DNA from: Bacteroidales bacterium
GTDB taxonomy: Bacteria; Bacteroidota; Bacteroidia; Bacteroidales; WCHB1-69
Direction: 5' to 3'
NCBI GenBank assembly: GCA_017527945.1
Contig: JAFXPL010000120.1
Coordinates: 1-32,091 of the forward strand
Length of the DNA: 32,091 nt
Below, one piece after another: positions 23,141 to 31,661 of this stretch; within the stretch, counting starts at the first letter, position 1; each line of letters begins with the position of its first letter. The notes below the pieces were generated by a model. That model was not told the origin of the DNA. It saw only the letters and a list, made by a program, of their open reading frames with translations, and did not search any database. Both the position numbers and the translations under genes were made by a program.

Positions 23141-23212
23141 TCATCGTACATGTCGGCAACAAGCGAAGCGGCGGGTGCCGAGCCGCGGCACCGTCCGCCC
23201 CGGCAGAAACGG

Positions 23213-23857
23213 CTACGGACGAATAACCAGCTCTTCCCACCGCACCTTCGGCACATAATGCGTGCCGTTTTCGTCGCGGTAGTAGGCATGGCTCTCGTTG
23301 GCGGAAATCCCCGTCAGCTCGATTTTCTCGCGGCCCTTGCCGATGGCTATGATGAGGATGGGCGGGTAGGGAAGTGCAAACGCCTCTTCAATCTTCTTGG
23401 CATTGAACGCCCCGATAATTAGACCGTTGTAGCCCATCTCCACGGCCTTCAGCAGCATGCTCTGCACCGCGATGCCTGCATCCACGTGCAGCATCTTACT
23501 CTCCGGCACGGTAGTGCAGACGATGATGAACGCCTTCGGTTCGGTGCCGGGGAACGGCAAATGCAGCTCTGGCAACATGCCTCCTAACTTGATGTTTTCC
23601 AACACTTTGTCGGCACCGGTCTCTTCCGTCACCAACTTGAAGCGCAAGGCCTGCTGGTTCTTCGCCGATGGCAGCAGCGTGTTCACCGCCACAATCTTCT
23701 CCAAGGTGCTCTCCGACACTTTGTACGCCGGATCATACCCCCGGTAGCTACGGTTTTTCTTCAAAAGCGTCTCCAAAGAAAACGCCGCACTCTTATAAAC
23801 CGTCTTCTTTTTCTGGTTATACTCCTCGAATTTGTTCTCGATGTAATTGTCAGCCAT
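23213..23857 (-). CDS. Nitroreductase-family FMN oxidoreductase
   Basis: A 214-residue member of the nitroreductase superfamily, which uses FMN to reduce varied substrates. The FMN-binding start is visible around KKNRSYRGYD (about residues 34-43) and NTLLPSAKNQQALRF. Later, a DAGIAVQSMLLKAVEMGY segment and GAFNAKKIEEAFALP represent the second FMN-contact helix. The C-terminus contains IAIGKG and RDENGTHYVPK. The substrate is unknown. It is separated from the DUF4954 gene upstream by a long repeat tract. Confidence 0.9.
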   Translation of the reverse strand: MADNYIENKFEEYNQKKKTVYKSAAFSLETLLKKNRSYRGYDPAYKVSESTLEKIVAVNTLLPSAKNQQALRFKLVTEETGADKVLENIKLGGMLPELHLPFPGTEPKAFIIVCTTVPESKMLHVDAGIAVQSMLLKAVEMGYNGLIIGAFNAKKIEEAFALPYPPILIIAIGKGREKIELTGISANESHAYYRDENGTHYVPKVRWEELVIRP

Positions 23858-23902
23858 TTTTGTAATTAAGAATTTAGAGCTTAGAACTCAGAATTAAGTT
23901 GA

Positions 23903-24001
23903 GTCGTACGTCTAAGTTATAGTCTAAGTTTAAGTTATAGTCTAAGTTATTAGTTTAAGTTTAAGTTATAGTCTAAGTCATTAGTCATAGTTTAAGTCAA
24001 A
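23903..24001. repeat. Tandem repeat, TAAGTTATAGTC-type unit
   Basis: Imperfect 12-16 base units built from TAAGTT, TATAGTC and TAAGTC. It includes the stop codon of the DUF4954 gene. The same words occur as the reverse complement in the tract at 26536-26684. Confidence 0.85.
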
Positions 24002-25725
24002 GTATGTACTCTCGCGATTTCCGTTGCGGCCTGTTGGCAGATGGGGTCGTCGAAGATGTCGGGAGATGGGGAGGGGAACATGGTGTTGGTCTGGCGGAAC
24101 TCCGAGGAGAGGTCCCTCTTCCGTTCCGCGATAACCCGTTCGTAGAAGCGCACTTGCGTCGCGATGGCCTCGACATGCAGGGCGCGGATGCGGGCTTCCG
24201 TGACTTCGCCGCCGCAAAGGTAGCGGAGGATAAAACGGGTGTCCCCGTAGGAGTAGTATTCGTCGGAATACTGGTCTTGCAGCGTATGGCATTCCTTCAG
24301 GGAGGCTGCCTGGCTGAGCTCATGCAGGTGTTTGGCGGAGATGACGTTGCCGCCCGCGTTCACCCACTGTTCGTCGGGCTCGCTGAGGATCGCGTTCAGT
24401 TGGAGGGGCTTGTCCTCAAACGTGTGGCTGTTGCGCAATACGTAGCAAAGCATCATCTCGCGGTAGGCGGCCACGGCCTCCTTTTCCTTCAGGATCCGGA
24501 CCGGCCGGTTGGACATTTCCATTTTCGGGAGTTCCGCCTCGCCGGCGAGATGGCGGGTCAGCAGCTGGTGGTTCTCCATCACAACGTGGATTGTGTCCGG
24601 CGCAAGTGGCCGGTAATCATACTGTTGCGTGTAATTTTTACGTTTGTCGCGGTGTTCGTACTTCCATTCGTTGCGCATCATCGCGTAGGCGTTGTGCATC
24701 CACCAAAAGGCGGGCATGATTTCCAAACAATTGTCCTGTATGTTGTTGTTAATCAGCGAGAAAGCGAACGGAATGCGGAGCGGCCGCGGGTAGTCGCCTT
24801 TGGCGATGAGCGTGTAGGGGGCGAAAGAGCAGGGGTAGGAGAGCGACGTGCAGAGCCCGGGCCAGAAGCCGCGTCCGGCCACCAAATCGACGTCGTTTTT
24901 GCGGCCGTTGTGGTTGGAGCCGAGGGTCGCACCGGCGGCCACGTTGCTCTGTCCCTGTACGTGCGCGGCAATCAGGAACGAGTTGCTGTGGTGCTGCTCG
25001 TGGCACGGATAGAGGAACGAATGGCCGATTTCGCAGCCTGCGATGTGGCTGTTGTCGCCGACGGCGGAATGATAGACCCGTGCCCCGTCGGTGAGGGAGC
25101 AGCACTGGCCGACCAGCACGTGCGCGAGGTTGGCGGCGGTGTCGATGCGGGCGCCCTCGTTCACGATGACGTGGTCTAAGAAAACGCCCTTGCCAATGCG
25201 AGTGGACTGTTCAGCGGAGGAGGAAATCCAGGCATGGGAGACTTTCGCGCAGCCCGACAGCTCGCACCCGTCGCCCGTGTGGAGGTGGTCGATGCAGTCG
25301 ATGTTCTCGATGTTGCAGCCCGCCCCGATGCGGCCCATGTGTTCGTCAACGGCGCCCTGTCCGAAAAGGTCCGGGTTGCCGGTGTGCAGGCACAGAAATG
25401 CGTCGGTGGAATTCATTCCCGGCACGGCGTTCACCCGGTAGCGGCCGTCCTCGTTGCAGAGTTCCAACGGGTAGGCGTAGCGCTCGTGGGTGAAAACCAT
25501 GTTCCGGACGTTGGCGATGCGGGTGCCGGTGCCAATATGGTAGTTGCTGAGGGTCGAGTTGAGAAGGGTCACCCCGTTCTCCAAGCGGATCGGCCCGTAG
25601 AAGCGGCAGTCCCGGATGTGCATGGCAGAAAAATCAAGGACGACTGAAATGTTCTTCCAGTCGTCCGAGAAATTGTTTTGCTGAATCAGTTGGCTGATCT
25701 CAGCATCTGTAAGCGGTCTCCACAT
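23992..25725 (-). CDS. DUF4954 family left-handed beta-helix protein
   Basis: A 577-residue protein of the DUF4954 family. The middle (about residues 60-330) reads as repeated hexapeptide-like turns (IGAGCNIENI, IGKGVFLDHVIVNEGARI, then GARVYHSAVGDNSHIAGCEIGHSF), as in sugar-nucleotide transferases with left-handed beta-helices. The C-terminal third is helical. The start at 25725 (MWRPLTDAEISQL) is chosen because it follows the previous stop by 5 bases; the frame continues upstream but overlaps another gene. No catalytic residues can be assigned. It is probably co-transcribed with the exported protein upstream. There is no signal peptide. Confidence 0.88.
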   Translation of the reverse strand: MWRPLTDAEISQLIQQNNFSDDWKNISVVLDFSAMHIRDCRFYGPIRLENGVTLLNSTLSNYHIGTGTRIANVRNMVFTHERYAYPLELCNEDGRYRVNAVPGMNSTDAFLCLHTGNPDLFGQGAVDEHMGRIGAGCNIENIDCIDHLHTGDGCELSGCAKVSHAWISSSAEQSTRIGKGVFLDHVIVNEGARIDTAANLAHVLVGQCCSLTDGARVYHSAVGDNSHIAGCEIGHSFLYPCHEQHHSNSFLIAAHVQGQSNVAAGATLGSNHNGRKNDVDLVAGRGFWPGLCTSLSYPCSFAPYTLIAKGDYPRPLRIPFAFSLINNNIQDNCLEIMPAFWWMHNAYAMMRNEWKYEHRDKRKNYTQQYDYRPLAPDTIHVVMENHQLLTRHLAGEAELPKMEMSNRPVRILKEKEAVAAYREMMLCYVLRNSHTFEDKPLQLNAILSEPDEQWVNAGGNVISAKHLHELSQAASLKECHTLQDQYSDEYYSYGDTRFILRYLCGGEVTEARIRALHVEAIATQVRFYERVIAERKRDLSSEFRQTNTMFPSPSPDIFDDPICQQAATEIARVHTLT

Positions 25726-25730
25726 GGCGT

Positions 25731-26435
25731 TTACTCTTCTTCGCCGGTCATGCCGAGCATCTGCTTCAGCTCTTCGGGAGCCTCTTTGATGTCCTTTGCA
25801 TCGGAGGGGAGCAGGAACTGCGTGGCCTTCACCTTTTTGTCGGGGGTGACGCTGGTGGCGGAGGTGATGATGGTGCACTCCTCGCCGTTGAGCTCCGTCT
25901 TGTTTTCCGAGGCGAGCGGGTAGCCCTTCAGGCCCGGATGTTCGAAGAAGTTGATGTTGTCGCCAAGTCCGAGTTCGGTGGTCACCCAAAGAACCTCGGT
26001 CTTTTCCTCGTCGGTCTCCAGGTCGGTGACCTTCTCAATCACCTTCGTGCACTTGTAGCCGGCGATGGTCTTGGTGTCGCTGAGATACTCGTAATCGACC
26101 TTGGAGGTCTGCATCTTCTTCTCAAGGTCTTCGGCGGTCTGTTTGACATAGTATTTTCCGTATCCGGGGATGCCGAGGATGACGGTGTAGGTCTTGGCGT
26201 CGCCGTTGGAGATGGTAATCACATCGACGCCCTGGTTGGCCTCCATGCGGGAGTTGTTGCCCATCACGATAATCTCCTGGGTGGCTTCCGCGAGCTGAGC
26301 GGCCACGTTGGGGTCGGAGATGCCTTCGGCGGTCATTTCAAATACGATTTTGCCTGCGAAAGGCTTCTGCGCGAAACCGGTGAGGCTGGCGATCATCATG
26401 GCGATGACGGCGAATAAACGGATCTGTTTTTTCAT
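25731..26435 (-). CDS. Exported DUF4412-like protein
   Basis: A 234-codon reading frame (233 residues) encoding a secreted protein. Residues 1-21 form a signal peptide (IRLFAVIAMMIASLTGFAQ). The mature part begins KPFAGKIVFEMTAEG and contains VIMGNNSRME-like text, TKTIAGYKCTKVIEKV and LLPSDAKDIKEAP. The GxIxFE, AGYKC and late LP/P patterns match DUF4412-type periplasmic proteins, which share features with LolA/LolB-like folds; the assignment is moderate. The start at 26435 is preferred because it creates the signal peptide and follows a TATCTTTG box (26491-26484, minus). It lies 5 bases ahead of DUF4954, probably as one transcript. Confidence 0.8.
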   Translation of the reverse strand: MKKQIRLFAVIAMMIASLTGFAQKPFAGKIVFEMTAEGISDPNVAAQLAEATQEIIVMGNNSRMEANQGVDVITISNGDAKTYTVILGIPGYGKYYVKQTAEDLEKKMQTSKVDYEYLSDTKTIAGYKCTKVIEKVTDLETDEEKTEVLWVTTELGLGDNINFFEHPGLKGYPLASENKTELNGEECTIITSATSVTPDKKVKATQFLLPSDAKDIKEAPEELKQMLGMTGEEE

Positions 26436-26483
26436 CTTTTCGGAATATTTTTTGTTAATACTAATCCAAATGATTTCAAACGG

Positions 26484-26491
26484 CAAAGATA
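26484..26491 (-). promoter_or_regulatory. -7 promoter box of the DUF4412-like/DUF4954 operon
   Basis: TATCTTTG on the minus strand matches TAnnTTTG exactly, 49 bases before the start at 26435. Confidence 0.55.
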
Positions 26492-26535
26492 CATTTTTTA
26501 TGGAAAGGTTTAAAGAACAGAATTTTTTTTGAAGA

Positions 26536-26684
26536 CCATGACTTAGACTTAGACTTAGACGAATAACTATGACTATAACTTAGACGAGTAACTATGACTA
26601 TAACTTAGGCCATAACAAATGTCTCTGGTTATAGTCATAGTTATAGTCATTAGTCATTAGTCATCAGTCACACACAATATTTCG
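26536..26684. repeat. Tandem and inverted repeats upstream of porX
   Basis: Contains two 25-base direct units (26554-26578 and 26579-26603) and a perfect 16-bp inverted repeat (26589-26604 with 26638-26653) across 33 bases, followed by TAGTCAT units. This tract occupies most of the 297-base gap between divergent genes. Confidence 0.85.
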
Positions 26685-26732
26685 CCCAATCCTTCGTTAC
26701 TCGTCCGTTTTACAAATAAAAAAAGGATAAAT

Positions 26733-28289
26733 ATGAATACGAAGATTTTGTGGGCGGACGATGAGATTGACTTGTTGAAACCGCATATTCTGTTCCTGAA
26801 GGCCAAAGGTTACGATGTTATCCCCGCGATGAGCGGCATGGAGGCGCTCGAAATTCTGAAGAACGAGTTCGTCAACATTATTTTTTTGGACGAGAACATG
26901 CCTGGGCTGAGTGGCTTGGAGACGCTGCAACGGCTGAAAAAAGACTATCCGCACATTCCCATCGTGATGATCACCAAGAGCGAGGAGGAACATATCATGG
27001 AGGACGCCATCGGTTCCAACATCGCCGATTACCTCATCAAACCCGTGAATCCCAACCAGATACTGCTCTGTCTGAAGAAGAATATCGACAACAAGAAGTT
27101 GGTGAGCGAGAAGGTGACCAGCAACTACCAGCAGTCGTTCCGCGAGCTTTCCATGCGCATCTCCGACCGCCTCGGCGTGAACGAGTGGTCCGAGCTCTAC
27201 AAGGAACTGGTGAACTGGGAATTGCAGATTGAAAAGATTGAGGACGAGAGTGTTACGGAGATGTTGGCTGCCCAGAAGGAGGAGGCGAACGTGCAGTTCT
27301 GCAAGTTCGTGCAGCGCAACTACCTCGACTGGGTGAACGGTCGTTCCGATGAGAAGCCCTTGCAGTCGCACACGGTGCTGAAGGAGAAGCTGTTCCCGAA
27401 GCTCAGTGACCAGAAGAGCACCTTCCTGTTCGTCATCGACAACCTGCGTTACGACCAGTGGCGGAGCATCTATCCGCTGGTTCACGACTACTATTACATC
27501 CAGGACGAGAGCATTTGCTACAGCATCTTGCCCACGGCCACGCACTACGCCCGCAACGCGCTGTTTTCCGGCCTGATGCCGTCGGTGATCGCCAAGAAGT
27601 ACCCCAACTACTGGCTCAACGAGAACGACGCCGGCAGCAAAAACCAGTTCGAGGAGCAGCTGTTAGGCGAATACTTGAAGCGTTACGGCAAGAACATCAA
27701 ATACTCCTACCACAAGATTCTTAACGCCGACTTCGGCAAGAAGGTGTTCGACAGTCTCCATCAGATGCTCAACAACCCGCTGAATGTCATCGTGTTCAAT
27801 TTTGTTGATATGCTTTCGCACGCGGGCACGGATGTGAACGTGGTGCGCGAGCTGGCCGACGACGAGAAGTCCTACCGCAGCGTCACGGCCTCTTGGTTCG
27901 CCAATTCCGTGCTGTTCGACATGATTAAGTGGCTTTCGGAGCGGAACATCCCGGTGATGCTGACCACCGACCACGGCACCATCAAGGTCGATCGCGCCTT
28001 GAAGATGGTGGGCGAGCGCGACCTGAACACGAACTTGCGCTACAAGGTGGGCCGCAGCAGCATGGACTATCCCGCCAAGGAGGTCTTCGAAATCAAGAAC
28101 CCCGACGAGGCCTTCCTGCCGAAGGAGAACATGACCCAACGTTTCATCTTCGCCACGCGGTCGGACTTCTTCGCCTACCAGAACAACTTCAACCAATACG
28201 TGAACCTCTACAAAAACACCTTCCAGCACGGCGGCATCTCCATGGAGGAGATGATGATTCCGTTTGTGACGCTGGCACCGAAACGGTGA
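26733..28289 (+). CDS. porX: PorX-type response regulator with PglZ/alkaline-phosphatase-like domain
   Basis: A 518-residue two-domain regulator. The receiver domain (1-118) has the acidic pair Asp9/Asp10, the phosphoacceptor Asp53 in FLDENMPG, Thr81 and Lys103. After a helical linker (about 120-205), residues about 220-518 form an alkaline-phosphatase-superfamily/PglZ domain with VIDNLRYDQW, the nucleophile region LPTATHYARNA (Thr268/Thr270), NFVDMLSHAG and TTDHGTIKVD. PorX proteins regulate the type IX secretion system in Bacteroidota and act as nucleotide-type phosphodiesterases; length and motifs fit closely. No T9SS structural gene is in the window, so the regulon here is inferred. Confidence 0.93.
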   Translation: MNTKILWADDEIDLLKPHILFLKAKGYDVIPAMSGMEALEILKNEFVNIIFLDENMPGLSGLETLQRLKKDYPHIPIVMITKSEEEHIMEDAIGSNIADYLIKPVNPNQILLCLKKNIDNKKLVSEKVTSNYQQSFRELSMRISDRLGVNEWSELYKELVNWELQIEKIEDESVTEMLAAQKEEANVQFCKFVQRNYLDWVNGRSDEKPLQSHTVLKEKLFPKLSDQKSTFLFVIDNLRYDQWRSIYPLVHDYYYIQDESICYSILPTATHYARNALFSGLMPSVIAKKYPNYWLNENDAGSKNQFEEQLLGEYLKRYGKNIKYSYHKILNADFGKKVFDSLHQMLNNPLNVIVFNFVDMLSHAGTDVNVVRELADDEKSYRSVTASWFANSVLFDMIKWLSERNIPVMLTTDHGTIKVDRALKMVGERDLNTNLRYKVGRSSMDYPAKEVFEIKNPDEAFLPKENMTQRFIFATRSDFFAYQNNFNQYVNLYKNTFQHGGISMEEMMIPFVTLAPKR

Positions 28290-28308
28290 TTTATACTGAA
28301 AAAAAGCG

Positions 28309-28316
28309 TATTTTTG
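28309..28316 (+). promoter_or_regulatory. -7 promoter box of the MMPL-acyltransferase gene
   Basis: TATTTTTG matches TAnnTTTG, 17 bases before the start. It allows expression separate from porX. Confidence 0.5.
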
Positions 28317-28332
28317 CCCGCTTTTTTCGGTT

Positions 28333-31300
28333 ATGACAAAATTGTTTCTCAAAATATACGATTTTCTGGAAAGCCGTCGGTGGCTGACCGTCTCCTTGGC
28401 GGTCCTGCTGACGGCTCTGTTCGTTTTCCTTGCCTCGCGGGTGCATTATGAGGAGGACATTGCCAAGTTCCTGCCGCGCAGCGACGAGAGCCGGAAATAC
28501 CAGGAAGTCTATCAGCAGTTCGCCACCCAAAACCAGATCGTCGTTGTCTTTTCTGGCAAGGGTGACTCCATGGACGTGGAGAAGGCGCAGGAGGCCATGG
28601 AGCTCCTCGGCAACCGCTTGGCGGAGGACGGAAAAGGGGAGAATGTGACGGTCACCGTCGATGAAACGCAGGTCTTCGATTTGATGGACGCGGTCTATAA
28701 TCATTTACCGTATCTTTTGGAAGCATCTGATTACCAAAGGATTGATTCGATTCTGAAGACACCTGGCGTTGTTCGGGAGAGGTTGGCGGCGGACAAGCGT
28801 ATGCTGATGTTCCCCACCTCCGGCGTGTTCATGCGCACCCTTCCGAGCGACCCGCTGCAACTTTTCACCCCGGCATTGGAACGGCTGAATTCGCTGAAAC
28901 TGAACGATGCGCTGCAAGTAATTGACGGATACCTGTTTACGAGCGACGGCAAGCACGGAATCCTGACATTCGACTCCCCGTACGGGGCGAACGAGAGTTT
29001 CCACAACGGTCGGCTGTCGGCCTATTTGGACACGGTGATGGCAGAGGTGCAGCGGGAGGTTCCGGGCATCGAAATCGCCGCCGTCGGGGCACCGCTGATT
29101 GCCGCAGCCAACGCCACGCAGATCAAGCGTGACTCGATTCTGGCCGTTTCCATCGCCATCGTGCTGATACTCTTGATTTTGCTGCTTCACTACCGCCGTC
29201 TTTCCGACATCCTCTGGGTGGGCGGCTCCATTCTTTTCGGGGCCTTGTTCTCGCTTGCCGGCATGTTCCTGATTCGCGGCGGGGTCTCCATCATCGTGCT
29301 GGGCATCGGGTCGGTGCTCGTCGGCATCGTGGCCAACTATCCGCTGCACTTCCTTGACCAGTACAAGGAGTGCGGCGATCGGCGCGAGGCACTTCGTGAG
29401 ATGGTTTTGCCCCTGTTCATCGGTAACCTCACCACCGTGGCGGCTTTTTTCTGCCTGCTCTGGCTCGATGCCCGCGCCATGCAGGACCTCGGCCTCTTCG
29501 CCTCGCTGATGCTGCTCGGCACAATCCTCTTCGTGCTGGTCTTCCTGCCGCAGCTGATGCGCAGCCGCCCGGCCCCCTCCGAACACCTCCTCTTCGGCAA
29601 ATGGACAGGCTTCCACCTGTCGCGCAGCAAGGCCTGCCCGTGGATTCTCCTCGCCGGACTGCTGCTCACGGTTGTCTTCGGCTATTTTTCGCGGAAAACC
29701 TCGTTTGACAGCAATTTGTCGAACATCAACTACATGACACCGTCACAGCGGGATAACCTGTTGATTCTCTCTAAGTTGCAGTCTTCCGACATGATGTATG
29801 CCGTGGCGGAAGGCCGCACATTGCAGGAGGCCGTCGATCGTCACGACTCCATGCTGGTGAAACTGCATGGCTGCAAGGCGGTGGCATCGGTCAGCGGGGT
29901 GGGGGAGATGCTTCCCTCGCAGCAGCGGTGCCGAGAGGCCGCCGACCGTTGGAACGCCTTCTGGCAGGATGCCGAAAGAGAGGCCTTTCTGCGCGACTTC
30001 CGGCGCGAAGCATTGGCGCAGGGTTTCTCCGACGAGGCCTTCCAACCGTTCCTCACGATGGTGTCGGAAAAATGCGAAATACCTGACATAGAGTCTTTTG
30101 CTGATATTATAGAGCCGTTCGAAAACAAGTATGTCTATCCGCTCGCCGACGGAGGCTGCCGGATTATCAGCTATGTGAAGACGGATGCGCCCGAGGCGGT
30201 GCACCGCCTGCTCGACGGCAGCGAAACCACCTTTGCATTCTCGGGCAGCGACGTGGGGCGCCAAATGGTCGATATGCTCCGTAACTCCTTCAATTACATC
30301 GGGTTGGTGTGCAGCATCGTGGTTTTCCTCTTTCTGTTGGTCTCTTTCCGCCGGATCGAGCTGGCCCTGTTGGCGTTTCTGCCCTTGGCGGTCAGCTGGA
30401 TTTGGATTTTAGGGATTATGCAACTCACTGGCATACAGTTTAATATCGTCAATATTATCTTGGCCACGTTCATTTTCGGCCAGGGCGACGACTACACGAT
30501 TTTCATCACCGAGGGGCTGCTTTACGAATACAAGACTGGCAAGCCCCGGTTGTCCTCCTACAAGCACAGCGTGGTCATCTCCGCGCTCATTATGTTTGCG
30601 GGCATCGGCTGTCTGGTGGTGGCGAAGCACCCGGCGTTGCGCTCGTTGGCCTTGGTGACGGTCATCGGTATGGCCACGGTGGTGCTGATGGCCTCTTTCC
30701 TGCCGCCGGTCGTCTTCGATTGGCTGACCAAGAAAAACGGCAGGCTGCGGGAAACTCCGGTGACGTTCAAACGGCTGGCTTACACTGTTTTATTCGGTGT
30801 TTGCTTTCTGCTGTTTTTCCTGATTTTGATCCCGTTCACCGCCCTTTTCTTCCTTTTCGGGCGGAACACCGAGGCGAAGAAGCTTCGTTTTCATACATTA
30901 TTATATAATATGGCGAATTTTATCGTGCGTCATCTGCCGCATATCGGTTTCCGGATGCGGAACGAAGGCGGGGAGACGTTCGAGAAGCCGGCGGTGATTG
31001 TCGCCAACCATCAGAGCCATTTGGATCTGCTTTGCATGATGACGCTCACGCCGAAGGTGGTTTTCCTGACCAACGACTGGGTGTGGCGCAACCCGTTTTA
31101 TGGGTTGGTGATTCGCAAGGCGGAGTGCTATCCGGCGAGCGACGGCATCGAGAAGAACCTCCCGCGCCTGCGCGACCTCTACGATCGGGGCTATTCCATC
31201 TGCATTTTCCCGGAGGGCACGCGCTCGCCGCATTGTGACATTCTGCGCTTCCACAAGGGGGCATTCGCCATTGCGCGCGAGCTGGGTGCCGACATCCTGC

Positions 31301-31560
31301 CGGTCTTCCTCCACGGCATGGGCCATGTGCTGCCCAAGGAGGAACTGATGTTCCGGGGCGGCGAGATGTTCATCGAAGTGGAAAAGCGCGTGCGGCCCTA
31401 CGACGAACCGTCCGAAGCGGCGGGCATCGAGCGCGACCGCGAGGTAACCAAGCAGATGCGTCATTATTACCAGGTGCACTACGCGGCACTTTGCGAGGAA
31501 CTCGAAACGCCGGACTATTGGCGGTATTTCCGAAAATATCAGGCGTATTATTCCCTCTGA
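28333..31560 (+). CDS. MMPL/RND transporter fused to a PlsC-type acyltransferase
   Basis: A 1075-residue fusion. Residues about 1-840 form an MMPL-type RND exporter. After a first membrane helix (about 17-36), a periplasmic loop precedes a helix bundle at about 265-400. A second loop follows, then a second helix bundle at about 655-800 with the charged GQGDDYTIF motif (717-725). Residues about 875-1075 are an acyltransferase with NHQSHLD (HX4D, His893 and Asp898) and FPEGTRS (959-965). Such fusions occur in Bacteroidota flexirubin/aryl-polyene-type loci and could both move and acylate a lipid product. It lies 22 kb from the matching operon at 2.6-6.7 kb. Confidence 0.92.
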   Translation: MTKLFLKIYDFLESRRWLTVSLAVLLTALFVFLASRVHYEEDIAKFLPRSDESRKYQEVYQQFATQNQIVVVFSGKGDSMDVEKAQEAMELLGNRLAEDGKGENVTVTVDETQVFDLMDAVYNHLPYLLEASDYQRIDSILKTPGVVRERLAADKRMLMFPTSGVFMRTLPSDPLQLFTPALERLNSLKLNDALQVIDGYLFTSDGKHGILTFDSPYGANESFHNGRLSAYLDTVMAEVQREVPGIEIAAVGAPLIAAANATQIKRDSILAVSIAIVLILLILLLHYRRLSDILWVGGSILFGALFSLAGMFLIRGGVSIIVLGIGSVLVGIVANYPLHFLDQYKECGDRREALREMVLPLFIGNLTTVAAFFCLLWLDARAMQDLGLFASLMLLGTILFVLVFLPQLMRSRPAPSEHLLFGKWTGFHLSRSKACPWILLAGLLLTVVFGYFSRKTSFDSNLSNINYMTPSQRDNLLILSKLQSSDMMYAVAEGRTLQEAVDRHDSMLVKLHGCKAVASVSGVGEMLPSQQRCREAADRWNAFWQDAEREAFLRDFRREALAQGFSDEAFQPFLTMVSEKCEIPDIESFADIIEPFENKYVYPLADGGCRIISYVKTDAPEAVHRLLDGSETTFAFSGSDVGRQMVDMLRNSFNYIGLVCSIVVFLFLLVSFRRIELALLAFLPLAVSWIWILGIMQLTGIQFNIVNIILATFIFGQGDDYTIFITEGLLYEYKTGKPRLSSYKHSVVISALIMFAGIGCLVVAKHPALRSLALVTVIGMATVVLMASFLPPVVFDWLTKKNGRLRETPVTFKRLAYTVLFGVCFLLFFLILIPFTALFFLFGRNTEAKKLRFHTLLYNMANFIVRHLPHIGFRMRNEGGETFEKPAVIVANHQSHLDLLCMMTLTPKVVFLTNDWVWRNPFYGLVIRKAECYPASDGIEKNLPRLRDLYDRGYSICIFPEGTRSPHCDILRFHKGAFAIARELGADILPVFLHGMGHVLPKEELMFRGGEMFIEVEKRVRPYDEPSEAAGIERDREVTKQMRHYYQVHYAALCEELETPDYWRYFRKYQAYYSL

Positions 31561-31577
31561 TCTCTCGCGGCCTGCCA

Positions 31578-31612
31578 TTTTGTCAGTCCTCCTCCGCTTG
31601 GCAACATATTTG
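31578..31612 (+). promoter_or_regulatory. Candidate clpB promoter
   Basis: TTTTG (31578-31582), a 22-base spacer, then CATATTTG (31605-31612), one mismatch from TAnnTTTG. No CIRCE-type or other heat-shock operator was recognised. Confidence 0.35.
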
Positions 31613-31628
31613 CTGTTATTGCCGCGTT

Positions 31629-31661
31629 ATGAAAAAACAAGAAAGGAGAAAAGACAAATGA
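31629..31661 (+). other. Ten-codon upstream mini-ORF overlapping the clpB start
   Basis: Encodes MKKQERRKDK and stops with TGA at 31659-31661, so ATGA joins it to the clpB start. It contains AGGAG (31644-31648), 9 bases before the clpB ATG, a good ribosome-binding site. Translational coupling is possible but unproven. Confidence 0.4.

Larger units (their letters stand above)
22472..23212. other. 741-base region of gene debris, no intact gene
   Basis: After the dehydrogenase there is an alternating purine-pyrimidine run at 22514-22534, then on the minus strand a frameshifted FISUMP-containing remnant (22576-23016) and a 37-codon fragment ending like an outer-membrane protein (23027-23140). 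Plus-strand frames here lack protein-like composition. Confidence 0.7.
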
